64,000 bases of DNA, taken from Amylostereum areolatum. Taxonomy: Eukaryota; Basidiomycota; Agaricomycetes; Russulales; Stereaceae. Below, in pieces: positions 43,733-56,900 of the stretch (position 1 is the stretch's first letter; every line of letters starts with the position of its first letter). The notes beneath the pieces are model-generated. The model had not been told where the DNA came from. It did not search any database and saw only the letters and a program-made list of their open reading frames with translations. The DNA is taken from contig SAXG01000091.1 in NCBI GenBank assembly GCA_012932865.1, forward strand, positions 62,001 to 126,000, in the 5' to 3' direction. Position numbers and translations under genes: made by a program.

Positions 43733-46319
43733 TCAAAACTCCCCGAAATCGCCCATTAAGTCTCCGGGCCACACGAAATCGTCCCCAAGGTCTACCGCCC
43801 CCGCCCCCTGCGCTTGCGCCTCCTCCTGCTCGAATGTGAATCCCGACGATGGATCCAGCGTGCTACCTCCGCTCATGGAGTATCCGAGTCCAGTGAAGGA
43901 TGAGAGACTGAGGGGATCAGAGCCGCTCCGTATACGTCTCTGTGTCGCTCCCGCAAAGCCCGCTCCTCCCGTGTCATTCGCGGTGGTGCTTCCACTCCCT
44001 GCCATACGAAATGCTGTCCATGAGGTCGACGGGGTTGTATGGCTAGACGTGACGACGGACGTGAGCGGCGAGGACGCGTGGGACGTCATTGACATCGGTG
44101 TTGCCGTAAAGGACATCGACCGCGTGGCGGCGGCAGGATTGTCAGGGAATGCGAATGCATTGACCTGGGCCAGCGCGTCTGCTTTTTTCTTCTGGAACTC
44201 CTCCCTACCCTCCAGCACGGCTAATTCGGAACACAAAGGCGCCATGACGCGCATGATGGAGAGCGCCTTGTCTGCGTAAGGTTTGCCTGCGAAACGTTCG
44301 AGCACAGTCACAGCGTCGCCGATATTGTGCCGGAAGGTCTGGTGCGAAGGTTTGAATGGATCATCCAAGATGAGAAGTGCCAGGAAAAGGGCGGAGGATA
44401 GGACATGATATGGAATCATCGAAAGATAGGTCATGACGGAGGCAGAGGATTCCCCTAGGTCTTGCGGCTGTATATGCAGGACCAATGCTATAAGCTTTCC
44501 GGCGGCCTCGACCGCCATGTTCATACTTGTCGTCTTCTCCGGCGAGTCTTGCTGCAGGGGGACGCTGGCAGCGTGATGAAGGGTGAAACGTGCATGGAAG
44601 AAGTGTGTGCGGAGGACAAGGCCTTGGATGGCAAAGCGGCGAATACTGAGAATAGAGGAGGAGAGACTACGGGCGAGGGACTGATCATCGAGGCTGAGCT
44701 CGGAACTGAGGGTGTCGAACCATTCTTGGAGGAGGTTGTCCTTGTCTAAGATTGTACCATAGGGTACAGATTGGAAAGACGTAACGTCGAACATGAACTC
44801 CCCGACAAGGTGATATAGGCGGAGGAGGGCAATCGATCCAACATGCATGCGTCCTTTGTCGCTTGAGTGACCGGTAGAGTAGGGCAGTCGTGTGTTAAAA
44901 TGATGTGATGCGATGCTGAGCGGACGGCCCATGATAAATGCTTGACATCTATCCACGAAATGGGTTGAGAGACTTGCGTCATTGTGTGGACAGATGGACT
45001 TGCCTATCGACGCAGAGGACATTCCACCACGCCCACCGCCTCCTCTCGTTCAGCTCCGGGATGCTGTCATCTTCTGGTTCGTGGTGCAGGCCTAGCGCCA
45101 GCGCAATGGTGACGAGCCTGCCTTTGAGGTACCACAGTTCCTCTGATTCCACTTGGGTAAGCGTCAGATAATGATATTGGGCCAAAAGCAGTTCGACCAT
45201 CTCAAGGCCGTATTGAGTCGAGTCCATCGGCTCGCGTGCTAGGAAATCCAACATCGAGCGGTAGTAGCGGGAGTTCAGCTCGCTACGGGGGTCGGAGAGC
45301 TCGCCCAGGATTTCATGTCCGTCGGGGAGGTGGCAAAGTGCGATGGCCATGAGAACGCATACCATCGCAAGGATGAGGCGAGAGGGATAGTCGCCGGTCT
45401 TGTAACGTGCCCATTGAACTGTGAATGCCGCTTCATGTACGTATCTGCACAAAAGGCTGTTCAGTGTGACCATCGCGGAAGAAAAAGTAGCCCAGGAGAA
45501 GAAGCTCACCTGTAGATCCAATTCGAATGTTCAAAGTAGTAATCCACAAGACTATCGATGACCTTCATCGACGGAAGCTGGTTGACGAGATCACTATCCG
45601 TTGCGTACCGTGCGCCCATCACATCTGGGGGTATGTCCTTGTCCGGCGCGTCCCAATAGTCCGAACCATCGCCTTTCTGTGAAGATTCCTGAACGACGCA
45701 TGTCAACGAACAGTCCACCGGTGTAGGCTAATAAGGAACGTACAATCACGTCGAAGTACGACATCCAGTGGGTAGATCCTCTTCGGAGAGTGTGGCGGGA
45801 CGGCCAACCTGGTCTGGGGTAAGTTGAATGCTTGGAATCGGAAGACACCCCTGGCTGCAATGCCGGTGCCATAGGTTGAGGGTCTGGCGACGAAAGTTCT
45901 TGCTCAAGTCGGGATTCTAGTAGAGCAAGCGATTGCCGAATCTTCTTGAATTCAGAGCTAGCGCTGATAGGTCTGCGGATCCGGATGTGTCAGGATGGTC
46001 AATACAGCGTAGTATGATACGCACGTTATAGTCTCTCTCGATGTGGATGTCTCTGGATCGTCGACAGAACGACAGAGCGACGCGTGTCCTAATAAATGGG
46101 ACGGCACTGTCAGCAACAGAACAAAACGAGCCAAGGTTGTAGACTTGCCCCTTATTATGCACGACGAGCAAGGGTGACCTCTAATGGAACATAAGGACGC
46201 AGCATATACGCAAGAGGGAAAGATCCTCGCCTGTCGCATTTAAGCTTGCTGGTTCTACATGGTTCGCAGTTGCGTATCTTTCGAGACCGTTTGACGGGCT
46301 TTGTATCTTGTGAAGACAT
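43733..46319 (-). CDS. Zn2Cys6 transcription factor with fungal-specific TF domain
   Basis: The minus-strand start at 46319 gives MSSQDTKPVKRSRKIRNCEP; the binuclear zinc cluster begins NCEPCRTSKLKCDR and, after a 50-nt intron, continues GHPCSSCIIRGK. That intron starts with GC, not GT. The middle region holds the fungal-specific TF domain: LPSMKVIDSLVDYYFEHSNW, WARYKTGDYPSRLILAMVC, ELWYLKGRLVTIALALGLHH and RRRWAWWNVLCVDRQ, then CQAFIMGRPLSI. The C-terminus is Ser/Thr-rich with an acidic end GDDFVWPGDLMGDFGEF, probably an activation domain. The position of the sixth zinc Cys was not resolved because of a second intron. Nuclear; target unknown, though the cellobiohydrolase is its neighbour. 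Confidence 0.85.
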
Positions 46320-47560
46320 GCCTCCTGTTGAGAGAAATGGTCAGGATGAAGGATGGGAAAGGAGACGACGCTTTGAACGTGCAGAGAGTCCCGAAGTTAT
46401 AAGGAACAGCACGCCACCGCGGAGTGGTCAAGAGCCCGAACTCCTAAGACAGTAACGTACCGTAAAGCGTTTCCAAGAAAACATGAAGGTACGAGAACCA
46501 GCTGTATGTGCGGGCGACTAAGACGTAAGCCTTGCAACGCCAACCAGCGCCAATACGAGGTCAATCAGAGAACATCATGAAGCTTGAAGGCGCGCGGGGC
46601 CGGTCCGAGTCGGAAAGAGATCGTTTCATTTTTGAGGCCAGCCAAAATTGCGTGGACGAAGATGAAAAGAGAGAGTGGATGTGTGTTTGTCGAAGTAAGG
46701 TCTGCGGTGCGGTGGGTTGCAGATCTGCGGAGACTAAATATCAACCAATCTGTACCACTTTAACACAACAACCGTACGTACGGAGTGCATACGCACTGTA
46801 CACACGATCCTTGGTGCTCCCAGGACCACCGAGGCTGCCCGGACGTCCCTGCTGAACAACACTGGGCGATGGCAGACCGAAGGCTCCTTCCTTGAGGTCC
46901 ATGTCGGCAATATCGAATCCCGGTTCGAAGCCTCGAACGAACATCAGTAGTTCAATGGGCGACATTAATGACCCTTCCGAGTCGCAAGATGGTGGAGATA
47001 TCGAACATGGTGGCCCATAGAGGTCCGAGACTCAGAGTGCTGGATGTCAGCGTGAAGGAGTGTTGGCGCTTGCCATTGGCCGATTCGGACTCGGAGGTCA
47101 GGAACACCGTATTCGTACGATCGGCACAGCGGCATTCTCCCAAATATGGACAGCATTTGGACCCAAATCGGTACGTGATGGTACCCTCGTCATGCCGCCG
47201 GTCCACCGGGTTGGTTTTTCGAGTTTGCCGCCGGCAAGCAACTCCTCTTTGCAGATTCCGAGGCCGCCGAGGGCTGCCTGGGGCAAAATCGCAAATTAAC
47301 CGTTCGTCATCTACTCTCGGGCTTGGTTCTGACGGAGATTCGACACTGTGCCACCCGCGTTGATTACGCGTCAGCCTCAGTTTTCAGGCTATACATACGA
47401 ACTTCGAATTGAAGGTATTAATGAGAAAGAAGACTAGGGAGTAAGGTAAACTTGTCGTGTAAAAACTAGGCGCGCACCGGTGTATCACCTGCATAGTGAT
47501 AGAGTCAGGTAAGGAACAAACTACAGCCAAAGTGCCTGGACCACCTACGTATAACATCGT
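46320..47560. other. Long region with no convincing gene
   Basis: A possible minus-strand exon at 46741-46965 (MSPIELLMFVRGFEPGFDI) and one near 46980-47130 (GPLWATMFDISTILRLGR) could belong to a decayed gene, but they do not join into a clear protein. Confidence 0.3.
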
Positions 47561-50255
47561 TTACAGACCAATATGAATAAAGGGCACCCATCTCATAAAC
47601 TCGCCCTCCCCGACCTCGTCGCGCAAATGCTTCACCGTGTCGTGCAGCGCATATGCTGTCTTCCACTCGTCACCACTGTGAGCATCGTCCACCAGTCGCG
47701 AATACAACTCCCTCGCGAAGACGAGGGTGTCGCCGTCAGGAATTGGCCATAGTGTCGCGATGACGCTGCGATATCCGGCCATGAACATTTCCGCCGATAG
47801 GAGAGGGATCGTCTCCTCTGGAAGCTCCTCCGCTCCTGCGGTTGCCTGGCAAGAGGAGAGCACTGCAAGGTCCGTGTGGTTGGGCGACCCCTTCATTATG
47901 TCCACGAGTTCCATTCGGCCGTCGTGAAGGATGAAGGCGCTCTTCATGGGGTGATACGCGATGCGACAGGCGAGGTGGATCCAGTCGTGTTCCGTCATGG
48001 CTTTGAGCACGGCGTCCTTGGTTGCCTGCTCTCCGTCCATCCAGCAGAATGCCGGTTTTCCAACACATTCTTCAATGGCGGCAATTTCGTCCATGGTTCC
48101 CGGTGATAAATGTTGACCTGACATTCCAGGCTGGGAGACGACGAGGACGCTGGGGATGGAAGTTTGAGGACGCTTCTTTCCACCTTCGAGTAGGGCAGTG
48201 AGAGTGTATGTGGTCCTCCTTGCTGGTCGTAAAGGCCTGCAGCATGGAGAGGAAGGAAGGCCAGTGGCCCCGTTGCGCACCAAGTGATATGGGGTAGATC
48301 ACCCGTCGTTCTTGACACTAACAGCTATGAATGCCGATCGGGTTGTTAGTAGAGGAATATTGTTAAATAATGGCATGGATGCGTTACCTTGAGCTCGCGA
48401 AGAACCAGCTGCAAGACACTTGACCAAAGCTCTGCCAAAACCTGCGATATCTCTCCGTTGGCGACCGCAACGATCGTGGTATCGCCAGCCCCGACACCTG
48501 ACGTTGAGCTTTTGAGTGACCGGTCGAGCACGTCCCGCCAACGGTCTGCGGTTTCGTGATTAAGAGCGGGAAGGGGGACGTGGATCACTTCATCCGAAGA
48601 ACGGCGAAGGACCAGCGCATCGGAGCGCTGCTGGCCGACATTGACGACGACCACAGGGCCAGAATCAGCGGCACCGCGAAGCTCGGCCAACGTCTTCGGC
48701 CGCAGGAAGCCTTCACAGCCAGGGAGCTTGCGGGCTTTCGCGACCACCCGATCGTATTCCTCCGCAAACCGGCGGTGTCTCTGCGCCTCAATCTCTGGGG
48801 AAACATTGCTAGAATCGCCGCCCTGAACCCCTGCCTTTTCGAGCTCTCGTAAAACGCCTTCCAGATCATCCGCAAGCTTTGCGTCCACAGCATGTAAGGC
48901 TTCGAGAGACGCACGATGTTGCAATGTCTGCCCCCAGACCATGCATTGACCTTGCTCCACCCATTCGAGCGCAGATGCAAGATCGCCATATATGATTGCG
49001 GCAGCGGTGGCCTCGCTCACGGCAACCGTAATGGACGTGAAATGTTCATGGTCGCGGTGAAGCTTGAAATGAGGCCAGACCAGCCGTGGTACGAGTTCCA
49101 TGATCAGTTTGTAGGCATCCAACGGTGAAAGCGCAGGGTCTTCGGAAGCTAATCGTGCCCATATCGTCTTTGGGAGTAAGGTCGATAGCGCGCTGCTGGG
49201 TACGGATGGCATTGTCGAGGTCATCGACCTCTCCTAAACGCCGAAATCGGGTCTGGAAGGAGTTCGCGAGGTTGTTGAGACGACCAGCCTTGTCAGCGTG
49301 CCCCTCGGGAATAAATTCCAAGGCCCGTTGATGAGCAATAATGGCGTTGTCGAGGTCAACGACTTCTCCTAGGAGCTCAAATCGATGCACGAGGGTGTTT
49401 CCAAAGATGTTGAGGAATGCTGACTTGTTTGGATGGTCTTCGGGTGTGTATTCGACAGCTTGCTGCTGAGCGGTGATGGCGCTGTGAAGGTCAATGAGGT
49501 CATGTAAACACAGAAATCGGGTCTGATAAGAGTTTCCAAGGTTGTTGAGGAACACGGTCTTGTCCGGGTGGTCATCACGAGTAAGGTTGACAGCCTGTTG
49601 TTGAGCACTGATTGCACTGTCAAGGGTGGCCTGGTCTCCTAAGTATTGAAATCGAGCCAGAAGGGAGGTTGTTGAGATGCCCGGCTTTGTCCGCATCACC
49701 TTCCGGTGTGAGTTGGATAGCCTGTCGGTGAGCGTTGACCGAGCCTTCTACATCCACGAGGTCTCCTGAGCGTTGGAAGCGTGCCAATAATGCGTTCCCG
49801 AGGCCATTATGACATGCGGCTTGATACGAGTGATCGTCTGGGGTCAGTGTTGCGGCATGCTGGTAGGTATTGATGGCAGCCTGGATGTCTACGAGTTCAC
49901 CCCGCTCCTGAAAGCGTTTCGATAGAAAGGCGCCGATGACATTGAGCGTTTCCAGGTTACAATCGTCAGACGTCAGTGTCGCGATATACGCCAGTCTTGA
50001 CTCGACGGTGTCGTGCAGATCGATGTTGGTACTGCTCTGCGAAAAGATCAGGTTTCGCACAATCGTCAAAGTTGACACTAACCATACCTCAAGGAGGGAT
50101 CGTAGGTCATTAGCCTCGACATGGCTTATCAACGTACGGGAGATGGAGGACCTGACAGGACCCGCGGCGCTCAACTGCTCAGCATGCTCATAAGAAGAAG
50201 ATGCCGACGATGACTGTTGAGGCCCGTCGTCATGAGATACGGGATCGGACAGCAC
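47561..50255 (-). pseudogene. TPR-CHAT protein, broken by frameshifts
   Basis: Three large frames read in order on the minus strand: TPR repeats (GAFLSKRFQERGELVDIQAA, then TPDDHSYQAACHNGLGNALL) to 49620, more TPRs (about 49690-49150), and the CHAT precursor region 49180-48388 (LPGCEGFLRPKTLAELRGAA, SGPVVVVNVGQQRSDALVL). A true intron 48325-48387 leads to the CHAT domain. Frames change near 49660 (deletion inside an LNNLGNS motif), near 49160 and near 48210 (deletion after YDQQGGP). The active-site His motif reads HLACRIAYH, with Arg for His; the Cys motif LSSCQATAG is kept. It has no NACHT domain. At least three lesions suggest a pseudogene, though sequencing errors cannot be excluded from sequence alone. 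Confidence 0.7.
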
Positions 50256-53200
50256 GTCATCCTCTGCCTGGTCGTAGGTGTTAGTGACGGGGCAAACAAT
50301 GATATATTAACGGAAACTGACCATATGTTTTATTAGGCACGACGAGGGATTCGGTAGGGTTGATCCCAGTGAAGAGGGACGTTTAATGAGGCTTAAGACG
50401 TAACTGAGGTCTCGAGACCTTTGTGACCTATACGAGCGATCATCGATCAGGCCGCACATCCTGTACGTTTGACTTATGAAGGAACATACCCCCCGAACGA
50501 GAGTAGTTATACTTGAAGCGATTGAAGGGAAATTTGATAGGGAGAAGGGGATGTGGATTAAGATGCCAAACGACGAGGTAGAACCGCAAGGAGCTGTGAA
50601 AATTTGAGTCGCGCTCGACGGGCATGATGGAGAAAAGCGAATGTTGCACGAACAGCCAACACGTTGAAGTGCAATGTGATAGTTTGCGCAAAGTGGACGA
50701 TACAAGAACGTCGTGGTAAGAGGGAAAAGGCAAGGACGCCTGTCCTTGGAACGTCACGGTATTCACGGACCCTGCGACCCGCGTATAGTAAGCACCTTGC
50801 ACAGGATATCCAGGCGCCTCTCTATTAGTGTTGACACCGTCTTGCCCCAACCAACAACTGACGGGGACGATTGGAGTCCGAGTGGTGCACCATGAGTGTT
50901 ACATCATGTTGGACGAACGTTCATGTTTGAAAATGACGAGTTATACCCATGATGAGGAAGTGGGGCATTGATCTAGAGTAGCGGGGAGAGACGGCGTGGT
51001 CAGCTTTCTCCATCGTAAAGAAAGAAAAAACCTACTCTTCAACGGCTATACCTTTCTCTCTTCTCACACGCCCATATGATTGTCTCCTTCACGCTAAATC
51101 TATTCTCAGCCCGACCCATCTCCAAACTGTAAGCACCAACGTTGTTATAGTTCTCAAAGGTTTTGCAGGTATCAAGAAGACGGCGAGGGGCCGGTCCAGT
51201 GCGGGTCGTCCGTGTCATGGGTATGCCTCATTTTGACGGCGGGCATGTGCGAAAAGGACGACGGCTTGTGAACTGGAAGAGGATTGAGGGGAGATGGGGT
51301 GATGCTTTTAGACGGTATGGGCGGCCGCGTCCTCGTACCCCTAAGGCGGTTGGTGTCGGATGAGAGCGCGAGGCGGACGAGATTTTTGGCCGTCTTAACC
51401 TTGGACTGCGTCGTTCCAAAAGTCGTCTGTGTGACGTCCACCAGAGGTATCATCCTGGTTTGGCTCTCGAGCCGGTCGCGCCATCGATCGGTGTGCGTGG
51501 TAGAGAGATTGAACGGCGTCTCTTGCGCTCCAGTTCAATTATACTCCTGAGATTTGCACCTTCCCTTTCCTCGGGCGCCGATGATGGGACTGACAGTGAC
51601 CGCGAGCTATATACACAAAGGTCAGTATAGCTTCGAGTGGTTTACAATCGTGGCTCACCTGACTCCATTCCCAGTTCTAATGCGGATGCAAAGTACACGG
51701 CGAGAAGACGAAAGGAAGGTGAATCGAGGGCCGGACGAAGGGTATTGTTGTGCGCTTCTCGATACGGCTCCGCCAGCTGGATTATTGAACCGTGGCTATG
51801 AGACGAAGTTATGCGATTGGAGCGAACCTAGACCCTTGAAGAAGTTGACCCCGCCAAAGGGAGAGCAATGGTCAACGTGCATGTGTGACCGAATTGCGTA
51901 TGCCGCGGTCCGAAACGCTCGATATTCTCATTGATGTGGGAAGCTGGCGTGCGGCCGGTGACGCCCGATGTTATACGTTGAAGCAGCCAGTGTTGTTGAG
52001 AAAGTCGGAGAAAGTGTCGGGTGTCTCCGGTGTTGGGGAGGTGGGCGCGTCTGCAAGAAACGTTGGACGCTGGAGGCTGATGGATAGGGCACGGAAGTAT
52101 CGGCATGGCGGGGCTTCAAGTGACAGTGGAGGTTTCCGAATTGTGAACAAAATCCTTCATGTCTTCGGCGCGCCGCGGATGTCGGACGGCGAAGAAAGCT
52201 TCGAGATAGCGCGGTGACGAGTATGCTATGGCAAAAGGTTAGAAAGAGAAACGGACCAGGAAAAAACGCGCACCTCTGCGGCGGACATCGCGTCTTGAAA
52301 AGAGACGGGCTTGAAGTCGTGCGCGAGCCGGTTGAGCGTAGATCGCGCGGACGATCTTCTCCCCAAAACGCATTCTGACATCCAAACCCGGGGTCTGGGA
52401 GGTTTAAGTATGGCTTTGAGAGACTGATCCATGAAGGAGATGGAGTTTCCAAGGCCGGTGAAAGCTGCGAGGGATGAAAGACCGGTCACGAACTCGTGCT
52501 CAGTGGATGGAACGAGATGGTTCCTTCAAGAGGGAGTCCCAGCATGGGTTAGGTGCCTGTGTTGTGTGGAAGGCGGAAGAAGAGAGGCTGGAGCTGGCTG
52601 TAGTTGGCCCGGGGAAGCTTGGTGGGATGGGTGTTGGCACTGTGAGTTTCTGCTGTGCGGAATCGGGGGGGAATTTCATCTTGAGGATAGTTATATGGAC
52701 TTTGTGTCGAAGCGAGACAGGATGCGAGCGAGCCGCCGACGACGGTGGCAGAAAAAGTTGTGTAGGGTGAAAGGGTAAAGCAAAGAGGAATCAGGATCAA
52801 GTCGAACCGACTCCGTGTCTCACAGTCTCAAGTCTGCGAGTGTGAGTCGCATATCCTTGATTCCTTCCTCTGTCCTCGCGCAACTCACCTCGCACGGAAC
52901 ACGAACTACGACGGCCGTCACAAACGACTCTCATAAGTGTGGTCCATAATCCTATAAGCCACCCGGCGATGTCTTCAAGGCAATCCGATACGCCCGCAGC
53001 CTGCAGGTCATCGTATCCGTGCATATCGTCAATACTACTTACAGCCTCGGGTATTCTCCCCCTCGACGATCATGGACGTTCTCTGACCCTCTCGCCGCCT
53101 TGCAAGACCTTCTCCGCAAGCTTTGGGTCGCAGCCCTTCCAGATGCAGCGAAGGCGGCAGGCGAAGACTTTGGACCGTCGAACAAGGAGCGCTGCTCGCG

Positions 53201-53918
53201 ACAGGATTGACACGAAACAACTTTTCAACTTTTATCGGTAGTCTATGTACGCCGCTTCCAAGATAACTCTCTCTTGTTACGACAGGCCTCTTCCTCGCAT
53301 GGTCTTGCTCGCCGGGCCCACCGACCTCTGGCTCTGTTCTTTGAAGACGAGAATTAGCGAGATCGCCTGGGTTTGAGCGTCCCCGTTTGTTCTCCCGGCC
53401 CAGCCCATTTCCCCCTTCCATTGATACTATTTGCCAGCGCAGACTCCCCACCACCCTGCAACGTCGTCAACCTCCCGTACGGCGTTACATGTCAGGCGTC
53501 CCGAAGTCCATCTGGGTGAGGGCTGGCAATGCCGAAGGTGACGGTGGTGGAGAAACATGTGAGACTGCTACCGAATGTGTACGATGGCATCGCGCGAGGT
53601 GAGCGGAATACGTGGTAGCTTGACGAGTGGATCTGACGCGCCGTTTACAGGTTCCCAGAGATTCCGAGGTTCTAGTCCGAGATCAGCACGCGTAGTTATT
53701 CTTCGATCCTCCTGTGTACGATGCCCTGCGAAAATGATATGCATAACGATGGGGTAGAAATGGCAGAGAGCCCTGTCAAGTGGTCCGTATGTTCCGTCGA
53801 TAAGTAAGTAGGTGAAGCGGCTGCAAAGAGACAAATCGAGACCGGATACATCAAGTTAAGGAGGCGAAAAGATGTCTCATCGACCAGAAAAATGTTCATC
53901 GTTCGTGGGCGGACAAGT
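50256..53918. other. Region between two CHAT genes; possible minus-strand gene at 51.2-52.5 kb
   Basis: On the minus strand 52489-52265 reads MTGLSSLAAFTGLGNSISFM, LKPPRPRVWMSECVLGRR, then a GT donor, and 51530-51172 reads RDRLESQTRMIPLVDVTQTT, SKVKTAKNLVRLALSSDTNR. These look like real exons of one unknown protein, but the middle exons were not found. Near 53160-52940 another minus-strand frame (HGYDDLQAAGVSDCLEDIAG) may be coding. No family recognised. Confidence 0.3.
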
Positions 53919-56900
53919 TCAGATTCCAATGTGAAAGAAGGACGCCCACCGCATGACCTCCTTCTCCCCAACTTCGTCGCGCAGACGTTTCACCGCGGTG
54001 TGAAGCGCGTATGCCACCTTCCTTCGATTATTCCCGCCTTCCTCCATTAGCAGCGAGTAAAATTCCTCCACGACCATGGGCGCATCCTTGTCCTCGATCG
54101 GCCACATCGTCGCCACAACGCTTGGATATCCCACCATGAACATTCCTGTTGCAATCTGGACCTCATTCTCCGTAAATCCCGAGCCGCCTGACAGGAACGC
54201 GAGCTCCGTGTGCTTCAATGAGCGGCGCACGATGGAGAGGAGGTCTAATTGACTGTCGTGGAGGATGAACGCGCTTTGCTCGGGGTCTTGAGTATGCTGA
54301 TGCGCTTGACAAGCGAGGTGAATCCAGCTATGGTCCTCCATAGCTGTCAGTACGGAATTCCTCGTCGCTTCCTCTCCGTTCAGATATATACCCGAGTTTC
54401 CTACAACCTTCTTGATGGCTGCGATTTCCGCGATGGTCCCTTGCAACGCGTTTTGACCAGGTATTCTAGGCTGAGATACAGCGAGCATGCTAGGGGTCTG
54501 CAAGTGACTATCGTTGCGCCTTCTAGCGTTGAGCAGTGCGGAGAGCGTCGGCGTGTAGGAAGACACAACAAAGTCGAAAATCTTCGGCCCGGCGTCGTCG
54601 TCGTAGATGCCGGCTGCATGGAGAGGAAGGAAGCCTAAAGCACTCGTCGTACACCAGGTGACGTGAGGGAGATCGCCTGTCGTCGACTTTTCTAACAACT
54701 ACGGACAGTCGACTCCCAATGAGTACGCTTGGAAAACATTACATGTTGTTGAAGGCTTACCTTGAGCTCAAGGAGAATTGGATGGACGATACCCGACCAA
54801 AGCTTCGCGAGGATACCCACCATGGGATTGCCTTCTCCAACAACTTCAGGAAATTGTCGTGATTCACCGGTCCAAAGGCCTGACTGTTGGAGGAATTGAA
54901 GCATCGAGTCTTTCCAGTGCGCCACCTCTGCGTGATTGAGAGTGGGAAGTGGGATATGTAGGACCTCTTCGGAAGACTGGAGTAAGACCAACGCGTCGCA
55001 GCGTTCCGTATCTATGTTCACCACGACCACAGGGCCGGAGTCAGCAACCGCGCGAAGATTTGCCAGCCTCTTCGGTCGTAGAAAATCTTCACATCCAGGA
55101 AGCGTGCGAGCCTTCTCAACTGTCCGCTCGTATTGCTCTGCGAGGTGATGATGTTTCCGTGCCTCCTGCTCCAACGTCGGCCATTCATTCTTCTCCTTGC
55201 TGGCATTGAAGCCTCGACCTGTTCCTGGAGCATCGAGCGCGTTTGAGATGCGTTCTATGTAATCTGCGAGAGCTGGGTCTACAGCACGCAGGTCATCAAG
55301 CGGCGTGCGGAGTTGAAGACACCGGCCCTCCTCCAGCCATTCGAAAGCACATCCCAGATCGCCAACGGCAATTGCGGCGGCAACAGCTTCACTTACCACT
55401 TCGGCCATGGAAGGAAGCTTCTCATCATAGCCCAGCCACACTGGCACTCGTGGAACAAGCGCTAATGCCACTTGGTAGGCCTCTAAAGGCGAGGACGTGG
55501 AATGCGGCAAGGACAGTGATAGGGCCCATTTACAGGCAGCATAGAACCTGTGTGATGGTGGTCCAGATGGACTGTTCGCAGATATCCTGTAAACATCGAC
55601 CGCAGCGTGAGAATCGGCCGTCTCCCCCAATCGCTGGAATCGGAAATGGAGGGAATTCCCCAGGTTATTGAGCTGCCGAGGCTTGTCGGCGTGGCCATCG
55701 GGAGTCAGATCCACGGCCTGGCGTTGCACATGTATGGCACTGTCGAGGTCTGCGACATCTCTTAGTCGCTCGAACCGGGCCTGAAGGGAGAGCCCGAGGT
55801 TGTCGAGGAAGCTAGGCTTGTTGCGATGGCCCTTGGGGGTCAGATTCACGGCCTCGCGGTACACACGAATGGCGCTGTCGATATCTGCCGCATCTCCCGA
55901 TTGCTGGAATCGAGAATGGAAGGAATACCCCAGGTTATTAAGCCGCAGAGGCTTGTCGGCGTGGCCCTTGGGGGTCAGATCCACGGCCGCGCGGTACACA
56001 CGAATGGCGCTGTCGACATCTGCCACCTCTCCCAATCGCTGGAATCGAGAATGGAAGAAATTCCCCAGGTAATTAAGCCGCAGAGGCTTGTCGGCGTGGC
56101 CCTCGGGGGTCAGATCCACGGCCGCGCGGTACACACGAATGGCGCTGTCGATATCTGCCACATCCCCCGATCGCTGGAATCGAGAATGGAAGGAATTCCC
56201 AAGGTTATTGAGCCGCAGAGGCTTGCTGGCGTGGCCATCGGGAGTCAGATCTACGGCCTTGCGCTGGACATGAATGGCACTGTCAATATCCGCCACGTCT
56301 CCGAAGTGCTGGGATCGAGAATGGAAGGAATTCCCGAGGTTGCTGAGGAATCTGGGCTTGTCGACGTCGCCCTCGGGAGTCAGATCCACGGCCGTGTGGT
56401 ACACACGAATGGCGCTGTCAATATCTGACACATACCCTAATCGCTGGAATCGAGAACGAAAGGAATTCCCCAGGTTCTCAAGCCGCCCAGGTTTGTTGGC
56501 GTGGCCCTCGGGAGTCATGTCGACGGCCTCGCAGTGGACACGAATGGCACTGTCAATATCTGCCAGGTCTCCGAAGTGCTGGAATCGAGAATGGAATGAA
56601 TTCCCGAGGTTGCTGAGGAATCTGAGCTTGTCGACGTCGCCCTCGGGAGTCAGATCCACGGCCGCGCGGTACACACGAATGGCGCTGTCAATATCTGCCA
56701 CATACCCCAATCGCTGGAAGCGAGAACGAAAGGAATTCCCCAGGTTATCAAGCCGCCCAGGTTTGTTGGCGTGGCCCTCGGGAGTCATGTCGACGGCCTC
56801 GCAGTGGACACGAATGGCACTGTCAATATCTGCGACATCTCCGAAGTGCTGGAATCGAGAATGGAAGGAATTTCCGAGGTTGCTGAGGAATCTGGGCTTG

